Positions 46,342-55,281 of a DNA stretch of 64,000 nucleotides are shown here, piece by piece. The notes beneath the pieces are model-generated. The model saw nothing but the letters and a program-made list of their open reading frames with translations, had not been told where the DNA came from and made no database searches. This DNA comes from Labrenzia sp. OB1 (GTDB lineage Bacteria > Pseudomonadota > Alphaproteobacteria > Rhizobiales > Stappiaceae): NCBI RefSeq assembly GCF_001624695.1, contig NZ_JSEP01000020.1:1-64000 (forward strand). The letters are read 5' to 3'. Numbering within the stretch: the stretch's first letter is position 1; each line of letters begins with the position of its first letter. The position numbers and the translations under genes are program-made.

Positions 46342-47397
46342 TCAGTTGCTCGACACTGTGTCCTGCTGACCTGCCAGTTCGGCCATGCTGGTGACCACTT
46401 CCACTTCGCGGTCTTCTCCGGGAGAGACTTCAAAGGTGTGCAGGTATGTGCGGCCGTTGTTGCGGGCGATCGCTTCGTATTCTCCCTCCGCCAGCACGAA
46501 GTCCGGGAAGGCACCAGTGGCTTCCACCACGATGTCGCCTCCGGGGCTCAGCACGGACCAGGTGGTGTTGGCGATGGCTTCTCCGCCGCGTTCGTTGACC
46601 AGCTTCAGGGTAATGTCCGCGGCCTTGTGGAATATGGTCGCTTCGGTGAGCTTGCCCGGGAGCACCTGAATATCGGCGCGTATCACTGCGTTCACGTCGC
46701 CATAGCGGCTGACGACATGATAGGTGTCGGCGGAAAGCCGGACGATGGAGCCCGGTTTGACATTGCTGGCGATCAGGTCGCGCTCGCCGCGCTCGTCAAA
46801 TTCCCTGCCGAAAACGTCGAAGGAGACGATCCGGTCGTCGAGATCTTCGCCATCCTTGAGGGCCGCGCCGAACTTGATGCCGCCTGCATTGAGGGTCAGC
46901 ATCTTCGACTGGACTTCCTTGCCGATGACGATCCGGTTTGTCGCCTGGGCGAAACCGTAGGCGGTATGGACGAGATAGGTACCTGGATCGAGACGAAATT
47001 CCGCGTCGCCGCCCTGGGAGGTCGCAACCAGTTGAAGCCGGCCGTCGGTATTCGTGGTCTCTGAGTAGATGCGCCAGATCAGGCCGTCATTCAAAGGCGT
47101 ACTGTCCGGCGTGAGTTTCGCCATCAGATAGAGGGCACCCTGGTCCAGACCCTCGGCGATGCCCGTCGTTGCGGAGCGTGCGGGCGCATAGGGGACCAAC
47201 GTGTCGGAAAAGAGCGGTTCCGGCTCCCGGTCGAGCAGATTGATGATCGGCTCCTCGCGGGACGTGGAGGGGGCGTTCGGATCGGGCTTGGCCGCAGGCG
47301 GAAGAGGCGTCGGCAGGGATTGCGCGTGTGCAGTCAGACCGCTGGCCGACAGCAGGCAAGCAAACAGCACCAACGGAAGCGACACACTTCTGATCAT
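46342..47397 (-). CDS. Exported repeat-like protein of unknown function
   Basis: 351 residues from ATG 47397 (MIRSVSLPLVLFACLLSASG), giving a clean signal peptide cleaved near AHA-Q. A proline-rich linker follows, then about 270 residues with at least three beta-rich units of similar design: LDPGTYLVHTAYGFAQA, LSADTYHVVSRYGDVNAVIR and LAEGEYEAIARNNGRTYLHT. Each has a G/D-x-Y-x(V/A) strand and resembles carboxypeptidase-regulatory-like or Ig-type folds. It is probably periplasmic or surface-located. Function unknown. Confidence 0.75.
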   Translation of the reverse strand: MIRSVSLPLVLFACLLSASGLTAHAQSLPTPLPPAAKPDPNAPSTSREEPIINLLDREPEPLFSDTLVPYAPARSATTGIAEGLDQGALYLMAKLTPDSTPLNDGLIWRIYSETTNTDGRLQLVATSQGGDAEFRLDPGTYLVHTAYGFAQATNRIVIGKEVQSKMLTLNAGGIKFGAALKDGEDLDDRIVSFDVFGREFDERGERDLIASNVKPGSIVRLSADTYHVVSRYGDVNAVIRADIQVLPGKLTEATIFHKAADITLKLVNERGGEAIANTTWSVLSPGGDIVVEATGAFPDFVLAEGEYEAIARNNGRTYLHTFEVSPGEDREVEVVTSMAELAGQQDTVSSN

Positions 47398-47768
47398 GTG
47401 ACGTGAGAGACCCAACCAGCCCGAGACAAATCCTGCGTTCAACATGCCCACTTCATTATCATTTTTATCCGACAGAAAAACCCGTCTTTTGAGTCGAAAG
47501 CCCTTTTTCCTTATTGGGACCGAAAATCGGGCAAATTCAAGACCGCGTGAGGATAACGGCCAGTCGCCGCGGAATATGACCTATATTCCTGCCTTTATGG
47601 AAAGCGTGCCGCCAATCCCGGCGCCCCAAACGTCTGTTGCCGCAGTTGAACGAAGCAACGTGTGCAAGGACCCCAAACCTCCCGTCGTGTCGCCGGTAGA
47701 AGTTGACAAATATGGTCAATCTAATAGGGGGTTGGTTTCAAACGCGACTATCTGGACAGGATACCTTC
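47398..47768. other. Divergent intergenic region before the nitroreductase
   Basis: Likely contains two divergent promoters; an AT-rich stretch is at 47455-47520. No gene is recognised; a plus frame 47444-47806 overlaps the nitroreductase start and has no similarity. Confidence 0.4.
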
Positions 47769-48365
47769 ATGGCGAGCTTTCAAACCGGTTCTCCCGAGAC
47801 CCTTGAGTTCCTGAGAAAACGGCGCTCCCATCCTTCGGTCACCATGACCGGGCCGGGACCTGACGACGGGCAGATCAAGGACATCCTGACCATCGCCGCG
47901 CGCGTGCCCGATCACGGCAAGCTGACGCCCTGGCGCTTCGTGCTGTACCGGCCGGAGCAGGGGGAGCGTATCGGTGTCTGGCTCGCAGAGCTGTGCAAGC
48001 GCAGGAACGGTCCGCTCGGTAAGGACCAGCTCGAAAAGGAACTCACCCGTTTCACCAGAGCGCCGCTTGTGGTCGGTGTCCTGAGCACGGCCGCCGAACA
48101 CCCGAAGATACCTGTTTGGGAGCAGCAACTCTCGGCGGGGGCTGTGTGCATGAACCTGGTGACGGCTGCAGCCGCGTCGGGTTTCGTGTCGCAATGGCTG
48201 AGCGAATGGTACTGCCTCGACGAGGAGGCCGCCCGGTATCTCGGCGCCCGCGATGGTGAGAGGTTCGCCGGGTTCGTTCAGATCGGCACGCCGACCCAGC
48301 CGCCTTTCGAGCGTCCACGCCCGGAACTTTCGGATTTGATCACCAACTGGACGGAGTCTCAGTAG
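47769..48365 (+). CDS. Nitroreductase-family flavoprotein
   Basis: 198 residues from ATG 47769; an earlier in-frame start adds an unlikely segment. The FMN-binding family pattern is present: LRKRRSHPSVTMTGPGP near the N-terminus, RVPDHGKLTPWRFVLY, AGAVCMNLVTAAAASGF and FVQIGTP. It is probably an NAD(P)H-dependent reductase of the YdjA type. It starts the pair with the flavin-reductase gene, which begins three bases after its stop. Confidence 0.9.
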   Translation: MASFQTGSPETLEFLRKRRSHPSVTMTGPGPDDGQIKDILTIAARVPDHGKLTPWRFVLYRPEQGERIGVWLAELCKRRNGPLGKDQLEKELTRFTRAPLVVGVLSTAAEHPKIPVWEQQLSAGAVCMNLVTAAAASGFVSQWLSEWYCLDEEAARYLGARDGERFAGFVQIGTPTQPPFERPRPELSDLITNWTESQ

Positions 48366-48368
48366 CCT

Positions 48369-48971
48369 ATGTTTTACGAAACGGAAAAGAACGATCACGG
48401 CCTTCCTCACAATCCGTTCAAGGCGATTGTCGCTCCGCGCCCGATCGGCTGGATTTCCACGCTGGACAAGGAAGGGCGGTCCAATCTCGCGCCATATAGC
48501 TTTTTCAATTGTGTCAGCGACCGGCCACCGATCGTGCTGTTTTCCTCCACTGGCTACAAGGACAGCGTCGCGAATGTGGATGCGACCGGTGAATTCGTCT
48601 GCAACATGGCGAGCTGGGACCTGAAGGACGAGATGAACGTGTCCTCCGCCGCCGTGCCTCATGAAACATCGGAGTTCGACCTGTCCGGTCTTGAGATGGC
48701 GCCCTCCAGAATGGTCAATGCCCCGCGGGTGGCAAAAGCGGTGACTGCGCTTGAGTGCAAGCATCTGCAGACAATGCATCTTAAGGGCCTCGACGGTGCG
48801 GAAACCGGCAGCTACATGGTCATGGGGCAGGTGGTCGGCGTTCACATCGACGACAGTGTCATCGTCGACGGCCGGGTTGATGTCACCCGCTACAAGCCGC
48901 TGTCGCGCCTTGGATATATGGACTACGCCGTCATTTCCGAGGTCTTCCAGATGGGCCGGCCCAAATCATAG
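48369..48971 (+). CDS. Flavin reductase-like FMN-binding protein
   Basis: 200 residues. Family signatures: IVAPRPIGWISTLDKEGRSN (about 19-38), PYSFFNCVSDRPPIVLFSS and EFVCNMASWDL. Members bind FMN as dimers and reduce it or use it for unknown chemistry. It is translationally linked to the nitroreductase and ended by a clear terminator. Confidence 0.9.
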   Translation: MFYETEKNDHGLPHNPFKAIVAPRPIGWISTLDKEGRSNLAPYSFFNCVSDRPPIVLFSSTGYKDSVANVDATGEFVCNMASWDLKDEMNVSSAAVPHETSEFDLSGLEMAPSRMVNAPRVAKAVTALECKHLQTMHLKGLDGAETGSYMVMGQVVGVHIDDSVIVDGRVDVTRYKPLSRLGYMDYAVISEVFQMGRPKS

Positions 48972-49034
48972 CAGTCGAGAACTGCCGGCGATTTCCGGTT
49001 TCGGAATTCCGCAGTACTGCGCAGATAGATCTGG

Positions 49035-49064
49035 AAAAGACGCCGCAACTGACGGCGTCTTTTT
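49035..49064 (+). terminator. Intrinsic terminator of the flavoenzyme pair
   Basis: GACGCCG (49039-49045) and CGGCGTC (49053-49059) with flanking A/T pairs form a stable stem, followed by TTTTT. Confidence 0.85.
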
Positions 49065-49259
49065 CATTTTGGGTTGCCGACTCACCGGAACCAGCGGTAT
49101 TTCGGTTTCGCGGCAGATTCTTTTGGATGTCTTTTTCCCAAGAAAAAGTCCGGATGGTCTCTAGATGTCCACAAATCCGGCGGTTTACATACGTAGAATT
49201 CCGCAGGCAGAATTAAATAAGAAACGCCTGTAGTTGCTGCTCCCATCATCTGTGTGTTG

Positions 49260-49275
49260 TTAAGGTATTGTTAAC
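49260..49275 (+). promoter_or_regulatory. CtrA-type box upstream of the transglycosylase gene
   Basis: TTAAGGTATTGTTAAC matches TTAA-N7-TTAAC, the consensus of the alphaproteobacterial cell-cycle regulator CtrA. It lies 69 bp before the start codon, a normal activator position. Its right half is also part of a 10-bp inverted repeat, TTGTTAACCT (49268-49277) and AGGTTAACAA (49299-49308). Confidence 0.6.
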
Positions 49276-49343
49276 CTTTTGGGCGTGAAGTGAGCGTTAG
49301 GTTAACAAAGTCGTAATTTTAGTTCCGTCGAGGAGACAGGGTC

Positions 49344-50654
49344 ATGCTTATCGCTGACACCACCTCGATCGCGTCTCGGATCGAGCTAGCGTTTCAGTCT
49401 GCGAGTAGTTCAACAGGAACGTCATTCGACTACCTGGTGAAAACCGCTGCACGGGAATCTTCGTTCAATCCTGCGGCCAAGGCGAAAACCTCAAGCGCGA
49501 CCGGGCTGTTCCAGTTCATTGAATCGACATGGCTGGAAACGATGAAAGAGGCCGGTCCGAAGCACGGACTGGATAAATACTCCGATCAGATCACGCAGGG
49601 CAAAAACGGCAAGTTTTATGTCAATGATCCACAGATGCGGCGCGAAATTCTCGATCTGCGCAAGGATCCCGAAATCTCGTCCATGATGGCGGGGGCGCTG
49701 ACACAGAAAAACGCCAGTTACCTTGAGCGCAGAATTGGACGCGAGCCGACAGACGGCGAGCTCTATATGGCGCATTTTCTCGGAGCGCACGGCGCCAGCA
49801 AGTTGATTGAAACAACGGCCGCCAAGCCGGACATGCGGGCTGACAGTGTGTTTTCCGCTCAGGCAAGAGCGAACAAACCGATCTTCTACAATCGCAACGG
49901 CACCGCCCGATCGATGCAGGAGGTCTATGAAGTCATTGTTTCAAAGCATGATGCGGTGACAATGATCGCGGAAGTCAGCGGCAAGAAGAACCTGCGGACT
50001 TCCGGGGCGCTCACGAGCGTGGCTGCCTTGCCGAACGCCAAACCGGACGGCGGCGTACCGGGTCTCGACCCGAGTTCCTTCGATCATCTGGCGGGCGATC
50101 CGGCTGCTGCTTTCGCCATGCGCTCCAAGCCGTCCACACCCGTGCAAATGGCCGCCGCGAACGAGGCAGCGCAAGCGCTTGCCGGCGGAAACTCACCGGA
50201 ATTCGCGCGGGCGCGTCTTGACCTTCCCGACACCCGTTCCGGCCGGTCCGCGGGCCCGGCGGCGAGCGCGGTTTTCCTTCAGGAAGAACGGGTTGCGGCA
50301 ACGCCCGTTGGCTCATCGCCTCAGGGTCCTGCTGGCGAGTCCATCAATGGGGGCGCTGCGGATGCGGCCATGACACGCGTGCTGTCGGCTTTTCAGGCGA
50401 CTGAAACCGTCAATCCGTTCGAAGCACTCTTTCGCAATGACGATGCCTCCACCAACGCGGAGGTCAATAACCGGTTTGCGTCCGCATTCGCGGCTGTCGA
50501 TGAAGTGGCACTCTTCAGCGGGATGACCGGTGCTTCCAACCAGGTGGCGGCCCAGGAACTTGCATTGGCCAACCAGGGAGGCCCGCTGGATCTCACGCGG
50601 TTCCTGCGCCTGAAGGCGGAAGAGGAACAAAAGGATCTGCTGCCGCCTGCCTGA
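49344..50654 (+). CDS. Lytic transglycosylase domain protein (SLT), C-terminal extended
   Basis: 436 residues. The SLT domain is at the N-terminus (about 25-190), with catalytic Glu38 in AARESSFNP, the AKTSSATGLFQFIESTW block and AHFLGAHGASKL. The rest (200-436) is Ala/Gly-rich and low in structure. There is no signal peptide, although its peptidoglycan target is outside the cytoplasm. Export by the flagellar or another specialised route is possible and fits the CtrA-type box upstream, because CtrA drives motility genes in many relatives. No flagellar genes lie in the window. Ribosome binding site gaggagac. Confidence 0.85.
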   Translation: MLIADTTSIASRIELAFQSASSSTGTSFDYLVKTAARESSFNPAAKAKTSSATGLFQFIESTWLETMKEAGPKHGLDKYSDQITQGKNGKFYVNDPQMRREILDLRKDPEISSMMAGALTQKNASYLERRIGREPTDGELYMAHFLGAHGASKLIETTAAKPDMRADSVFSAQARANKPIFYNRNGTARSMQEVYEVIVSKHDAVTMIAEVSGKKNLRTSGALTSVAALPNAKPDGGVPGLDPSSFDHLAGDPAAAFAMRSKPSTPVQMAAANEAAQALAGGNSPEFARARLDLPDTRSGRSAGPAASAVFLQEERVAATPVGSSPQGPAGESINGGAADAAMTRVLSAFQATETVNPFEALFRNDDASTNAEVNNRFASAFAAVDEVALFSGMTGASNQVAAQELALANQGGPLDLTRFLRLKAEEEQKDLLPPA

Positions 50655-50754
50655 TCTCCGGGATCCGGCACCCTTGTGAAAATTATGGTGAACCGATCGT
50701 TAAGCCTTTGATGTCAGGATAACATCCGACACTTGGGAAGATTGTTTTACCGCC

Positions 50755-51909
50755 ATGACCGTACACGACATTCTACAGCTCAATAACAACGACGAGTGCT
50801 CCCTGGATATCCAGGCCGCGCAGGAATTCGCGGAGCGCTGTCTGGCAGCGGAGCCCGGTAGCCGGGACTGGAGCAGCATGGTTGCGGCTTTGACAATTCT
50901 TCTGGATGACCCGAGCCGGGGCGTGCGCAAGGCAATTGCGCAGGTTCTCGCCAGCAGTTCGTATGCACCGGCCCATGTGGTGCGGTGCCTCGCGGGCGAT
51001 GTCGATGAAGTCGCGGCTCCCATTCTCAAGTCCTCTCCGATCCTGACAGACGCGGAGCTGGTGGATCTGTTTGCCGAAGGCAGCGATGCCGTGCAATGCG
51101 CCATAGCGGAGCGGACCGGGCTGCCGGCGCCCATCTGTGCTGCGATTTGCGAGGTCGGCAGTGAAGTTGCCTGCCGGATTCTGCTGCGCAATACCAGCGC
51201 GCGGGTGCTGCAATCCTCGCTGCTGCGTCTGGCGCAGCGGTTCGAACACCGGCCGGACATTTGCGATGAACTCTTGAAGACACGGGATCTGCCGCTGCCG
51301 ACCCGCTATGAACTGCTCATGCGGCTTGCCGAGAACCTGGACGATCATCCGATCGTTCTGGAGCGGGTGCCCGAACATCAAAGAGAAACATTTCTGAGTG
51401 ACGCCGAGGACAAGGTGGTGCTGCGTCTGGCGCTGGAAGCCAGCGTTGAGGATCTGTCCGATTTCGTCGAACATCTGCGCCTGGGAGGCAAACTGACCAC
51501 TCGTCTGCTGCTGCGCGCGGTATGCTGTGGCCGCTTGCGGTTCTTCGCCGCTGCTCTTGCCAATCTGGGCCAGGTGCCGCTGCCGCGCCTGTGCAGTCTG
51601 CTGATAACGGTCCGGCGCTCGGCCCTGCAGGCAATGCTGCGCAAGGCCGGTCTGCCGCTCAGGGCGCATCAGGCATTCCTGCTGGCCATCGACATTGCCC
51701 GGCAAGCCGATGCCGACTTCACATACGATCTAGCGCTCGACGAAGCCAGAATGCTGACGGAGACCCTGCTTGCTGAAATGCAGGACGGGGCGCTCGGAGC
51801 CGATGAGGACGTCACCGCATTTCTCCGGCGGTTTGCCATCGACGTCGCCCGGCTGGAAGCGCGCCTGCTGCTCAAGAACGGCGGACTGCTGGCGACAGCG
51901 GCGGCCTGA
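50755..51909 (+). CDS. DUF2336 protein (HEAT-like helical repeats)
   Basis: 384 residues, almost entirely alpha-helical, with repeated units such as DDPSRGVRKAIAQVLASS, AGDVDEVAAPILKSSPILTDAEL and AEGSDAVQCAIAERTGLPAP. DUF2336 proteins are frequent in alphaproteobacteria and have no settled function; protein-protein scaffolding is the usual guess. It follows the transglycosylase by 100 bp and is convergent with the Hpt gene. Confidence 0.85.
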   Translation: MTVHDILQLNNNDECSLDIQAAQEFAERCLAAEPGSRDWSSMVAALTILLDDPSRGVRKAIAQVLASSSYAPAHVVRCLAGDVDEVAAPILKSSPILTDAELVDLFAEGSDAVQCAIAERTGLPAPICAAICEVGSEVACRILLRNTSARVLQSSLLRLAQRFEHRPDICDELLKTRDLPLPTRYELLMRLAENLDDHPIVLERVPEHQRETFLSDAEDKVVLRLALEASVEDLSDFVEHLRLGGKLTTRLLLRAVCCGRLRFFAAALANLGQVPLPRLCSLLITVRRSALQAMLRKAGLPLRAHQAFLLAIDIARQADADFTYDLALDEARMLTETLLAEMQDGALGADEDVTAFLRRFAIDVARLEARLLLKNGGLLATAAA

Positions 51910-51959
51910 GCGGGTCCGGGAAGAAATTCAGTTTTTAAAGATTGCAGACAGGAAGCGGG

Positions 51960-52478
51960 TTACTCGGGGGCTTCGGGAAACTGATCCAGAAACTCGCCGG
52001 TAACGGTCTTCAGGGTTTCCAGCAACTGGACGCCTGTCGTGTTGCCGTCGTCCTTTGCGCCTTCCTTGACCATCGCCCGGATGGCTTTCACATAGCGTTC
52101 GGCCAGATCCAGCGGCAAGGCGGCGGGGGAGGGCACGGTCTCTATCAGATGGCAGAAGCTGGCAGCCGCTTCGCCGACCAGCGGAAAGCCGAGGGTCAGA
52201 GCCTGGCCCTTGATGTTGTGCGCCGCCTGAAACAGCGTCGCCAGCGTCTCTTCGGACATGCCTTCTGCTTGCACGGCTTCCCAGGCGCCCGTCAGGGCGA
52301 GGGTTTCGTTGTCCATCCAGGTGCCGAAATGCTGGGAAAGACGGTACATCGCATCCTCGGCAGCCTTCACCGGATCGAATTTCCTCGCCTCACGCGGTGT
52401 CAGTTCACGCACCTTGCTGCGCAAATTGTTCGGCGGTGACAGGATTTCATAATTCTGATCCTTGGCAGTGTCGGCCAT
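51960..52478 (-). CDS. Hpt-domain phosphotransfer protein
   Basis: 172 residues from ATG 52478, with gaggacg upstream. The histidine phosphotransfer site is His87 in AAHNIKGQALTLGF, inside a four-helix bundle. No kinase or receiver is fused. It may carry phosphate to a response regulator not in the window; the CtrA-type box near the preceding gene pair makes a cell-cycle or motility phosphorelay tempting, but that is inferred. Confidence 0.88.
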   Translation of the reverse strand: MADTAKDQNYEILSPPNNLRSKVRELTPREARKFDPVKAAEDAMYRLSQHFGTWMDNETLALTGAWEAVQAEGMSEETLATLFQAAHNIKGQALTLGFPLVGEAAASFCHLIETVPSPAALPLDLAERYVKAIRAMVKEGAKDDGNTTGVQLLETLKTVTGEFLDQFPEAPE

Positions 52479-52622
52479 GTCAGTTTTCGTCCTCGTCTGC
52501 GGTGATGCAAGGGAGTGAGCGTGAACGGCTCCCGTGAGCGCAAGTATGGTCAATCATACTTAACAGGGTCTTGCCTCTGTGCATTTTATCAATGTCTTTG
52601 GTCCCGAAAGGTCCGGGCGGTC

Positions 52623-53435
52623 TCAATAGCGGAACATTTCCGTCTGGATGCGCTCGTCCCAGCCGTGATCGGCATCGAACATGATCAACCCTTCAAGCCG
52701 GGTCGATTCCTCAATCGCCACATGGATGACGTCCCGAAATTCCCTGTGGTCGGCAGAGGCGCTGACGGGCCGTTTCGCCGGATCGAGGATTTCGATGTCG
52801 ACCCTGGCCAGATTCGGCAGCACAGCGCCGCGCCAGCGCCGCGGACGGAAGGCACTGATTGGCGTCAGGGCCAGGAGATTGGCCGTGACCGGCAGAATAG
52901 GGCCGTGAGCGGACAGGTTATAGGCGGTGCTTCCGGCCGGCGTGGCGACGATGCAGCCGTCACAGACCAGTTCCTCCAGTCTGACACGGCCGTCGACCGA
53001 AATTCTCAGCCTCGCTGCCTGCGATGTTTCCCGCAACAGGGAGACTTCATTGATGGCCACAGCTCTATGTGTGCCGCCGCCTTCTCCCATTGCCGTCATT
53101 TCAAGTGGGCGGATCGTGGTGATATCCGCTTTGGCAAGCCTCTCGGTCAGATCATCTTCCCGATATTCGTTCATAAGGAAGCCGACCGAACCGCGGTTCA
53201 TGCCGTAGATCGGTTTGCCTTTGCTCATATGGGCATGGAGCGTCTGCAGCATCAGCCCGTCGCCTCCCAGGGCGACAATCGCATCCGCATCTTCGACAGA
53301 ATGATTTCCATAGCGCTTGGACAGGTTTTCAAGTGCCGCGCTTGCTTCCTGCGTGTCACTCGCGACGAAGGCCAGCTTGTTCAGCGGGACCGTCCGGATC
53401 GGGTCTGGTTGAAACGGTGGAGCGGATAGGTTCAT
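52623..53435 (-). CDS. nadK: NAD kinase
   Basis: 270 residues from ATG 53435 ([11 protein letters not shown]). The longer upstream frame is not needed. Motifs: [10 protein letters not shown] (GGDG), [16 protein letters not shown], and [22 protein letters not shown]. It makes NADP from NAD and ATP in the cytoplasm. Complete and of normal size. Confidence 0.93.
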   Translation of the reverse strand: MNLSAPPFQPDPIRTVPLNKLAFVASDTQEASAALENLSKRYGNHSVEDADAIVALGGDGLMLQTLHAHMSKGKPIYGMNRGSVGFLMNEYREDDLTERLAKADITTIRPLEMTAMGEGGGTHRAVAINEVSLLRETSQAARLRISVDGRVRLEELVCDGCIVATPAGSTAYNLSAHGPILPVTANLLALTPISAFRPRRWRGAVLPNLARVDIEILDPAKRPVSASADHREFRDVIHVAIEESTRLEGLIMFDADHGWDERIQTEMFRY

Positions 53436-53583
53436 CGTCCAATGTATCTTTGTATCTGTCGATCTGGTGTCTGGCGAAATCATCGCCGTCCGGGAACTCG
53501 TGTTGCCGACCGATAGCACCATAGCGGGGCCATGTGCCAAGGGGCAGCGAAAAATCACACTTTCGCCGAAAGGCCGTTGCGGA

Positions 53584-54387
53584 TCAGTTGCCCGCGTCAG
53601 CAGGCCGGGCCCGTATGGTGCCCTGTGGTTCGCGAGTTTGTTCGCAGGAAGCGTTTTTCAGCAAGGTCTGCCAGTTGAAAAACGGTACGATGGCAGACCG
53701 GTCCTCGTCGAGCCTTGCAGACATCACGCCGGCCACGCGCGGGCCGTCAGGTGTTTCGACGAGCAGGGGGCCGCCGGAGGCGCCGCTTTCGGAGGAACAA
53801 TCGGTGACCCAGCTCTCTTTCGCCTGGCCCAGTATCCTGCAGGCCGGTACGACGGTCGGCAGATAGCGGCGGCTTTTCCTGTATCCGACAGAGCGAAAGC
53901 GGGTGTCTTTTGTGAGCCGGGCAGCCTGTTGCGGGGACAGGGGCGGGATGGGGTCCAGGGAGCTGGCCTCCTTCAGGATGATGATGCCGACATCGTTGCG
54001 GATATCGGCCAGTTTGACGTCTTTCGACGGTGTGAACCCTTCCGCGGTTCTGAAACAGGCAGCTTCCAGCCTGGCCGCATGGTCACTTCTCCTGACGCCG
54101 GCAATGAAAAGCAGGTCGTCAATGGGGACGGGTTTCAGAGAGTGCCTGTCATAGAAACAGTGCGCGGCCGTCAGCACGATGTCGGGAGCTATCAGCGTTC
54201 CGGTACACATGGAGGTTGTGCGATAACCGGCGACATTCACCCGGCCTATGGATGGCCACGGGGCTTCGGTGCTGTCGATCACCTGAAGCTTGGCGGCAAC
54301 GGCGGGCAAAGCGCACAAGATCGCGAAACATGCCGCCAGCAGCGCAGTGGTCCGGCGCCGGATGGTAAGCTGTCGTAAGGGCTCCAT
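53584..54387 (-). CDS. Secreted trypsin-like serine protease (S1)
   Basis: 267 residues from ATG 54387 ([19 protein letters not shown]), with a signal peptide cleaved after AVA. An earlier ATG (54435) adds 16 residues without export features. The catalytic triad is complete: His in [10 protein letters not shown], Asp in RNDVGIIIL, Ser in [10 protein letters not shown]. The protein is likely periplasmic or secreted. Substrate unknown. Cys pairs suggest disulfides. Confidence 0.88.
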   Translation of the reverse strand: MEPLRQLTIRRRTTALLAACFAILCALPAVAAKLQVIDSTEAPWPSIGRVNVAGYRTTSMCTGTLIAPDIVLTAAHCFYDRHSLKPVPIDDLLFIAGVRRSDHAARLEAACFRTAEGFTPSKDVKLADIRNDVGIIILKEASSLDPIPPLSPQQAARLTKDTRFRSVGYRKSRRYLPTVVPACRILGQAKESWVTDCSSESGASGGPLLVETPDGPRVAGVMSARLDEDRSAIVPFFNWQTLLKNASCEQTREPQGTIRARPADAGN

Positions 54388-54634
54388 GCGTTGCTTGTAG
54401 CCCATTGCCGCAGGCGTTTCATCTGTCTTGCCCATGAGCCGGTCCTGCGGCGCCGGAAAGCGATTTCATCCCCGTGGAAAGGGCGGCAGGTCACAATGCC
54501 CTGTGAACGGTTATTGGGGGGAGGCAAGCAGGAAACCGGCATAAATTTCGGGTTGGAATACAATTTGGCGAAAAACTTCTGCTGCGCTGCAGCATGATAG
54601 TTGCATAAAAAGTAGCCCTGCGCATAATGGCGGC

Positions 54635-55222
54635 ATGATCCGCGGACTTTCCATTCTGGTCATCGACGACAACAAGATCCGGGCGTCCATCATCGAGCAG
54701 GGATTGCGCGATGCCGGGCACGACAGGGTTATTCTCGTGCACCAGATGGACGGGCTGGTACGGCAAATCGCGGAAATCAATCCGGATGTGATCGTTATCG
54801 ATCTGGAAAACCCCAATCGGGACCAGCTCGAGCACATGTTCCAGGTGTCCCGAGCGGTTCGGCGGCCGATCGCGATGTTCGTAGACAAGTCGGACAGCCA
54901 CTCGATCGAGGCGGCCGTCGATGCCGGCGTTTCCGCCTATGTCGTCGACGGGCTGAAGCGTGAGCGGGTCAAACCGATCCTCGACATGGCCATCAGCCGG
55001 TTCCGGGCCTTTTCCAAACTGAACGAAGAGCTTGAGGAAGCCCGCAGCGAACTCGCCGACCGTAAAACCATCGATAGGGCCAAGGGCATCCTGATGAAAT
55101 CAAAAGGTCTTTCGGAGCAGGAGGCCTACGACCTTCTGCGCCGGTCGGCCATGAACCAGAGCCGCAAGATCATAGAAGTGGCCCGAAGCCTGGTTATCGC
55201 CAGCGGATTGCTGGAGGACTGA
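54635..55222 (+). CDS. nasT: NasT, ANTAR-domain antitermination regulator
   Basis: 195 residues. A receiver-like domain (about 1-120, ILVIDDNKIRAS, DVIVIDLENP) is followed by an ANTAR RNA-binding domain (about 135-190, LADRKTIDRAKGILMKSKGL, SEQEAYDLLRRSAMNQSRKI). In nitrate-assimilating bacteria NasS holds NasT when nitrate is absent; free NasT binds a two-hairpin leader RNA and prevents termination. nasS follows after 59 bp, and a matching leader lies upstream of nrtA. Confidence 0.93.
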   Translation: MIRGLSILVIDDNKIRASIIEQGLRDAGHDRVILVHQMDGLVRQIAEINPDVIVIDLENPNRDQLEHMFQVSRAVRRPIAMFVDKSDSHSIEAAVDAGVSAYVVDGLKRERVKPILDMAISRFRAFSKLNEELEEARSELADRKTIDRAKGILMKSKGLSEQEAYDLLRRSAMNQSRKIIEVARSLVIASGLLED

Positions 55223-55281
55223 ACCATGCTCATCGAAAGAAACCGTCGGGACGGAACGGCCGATCGGGAGACCGGAGGATT

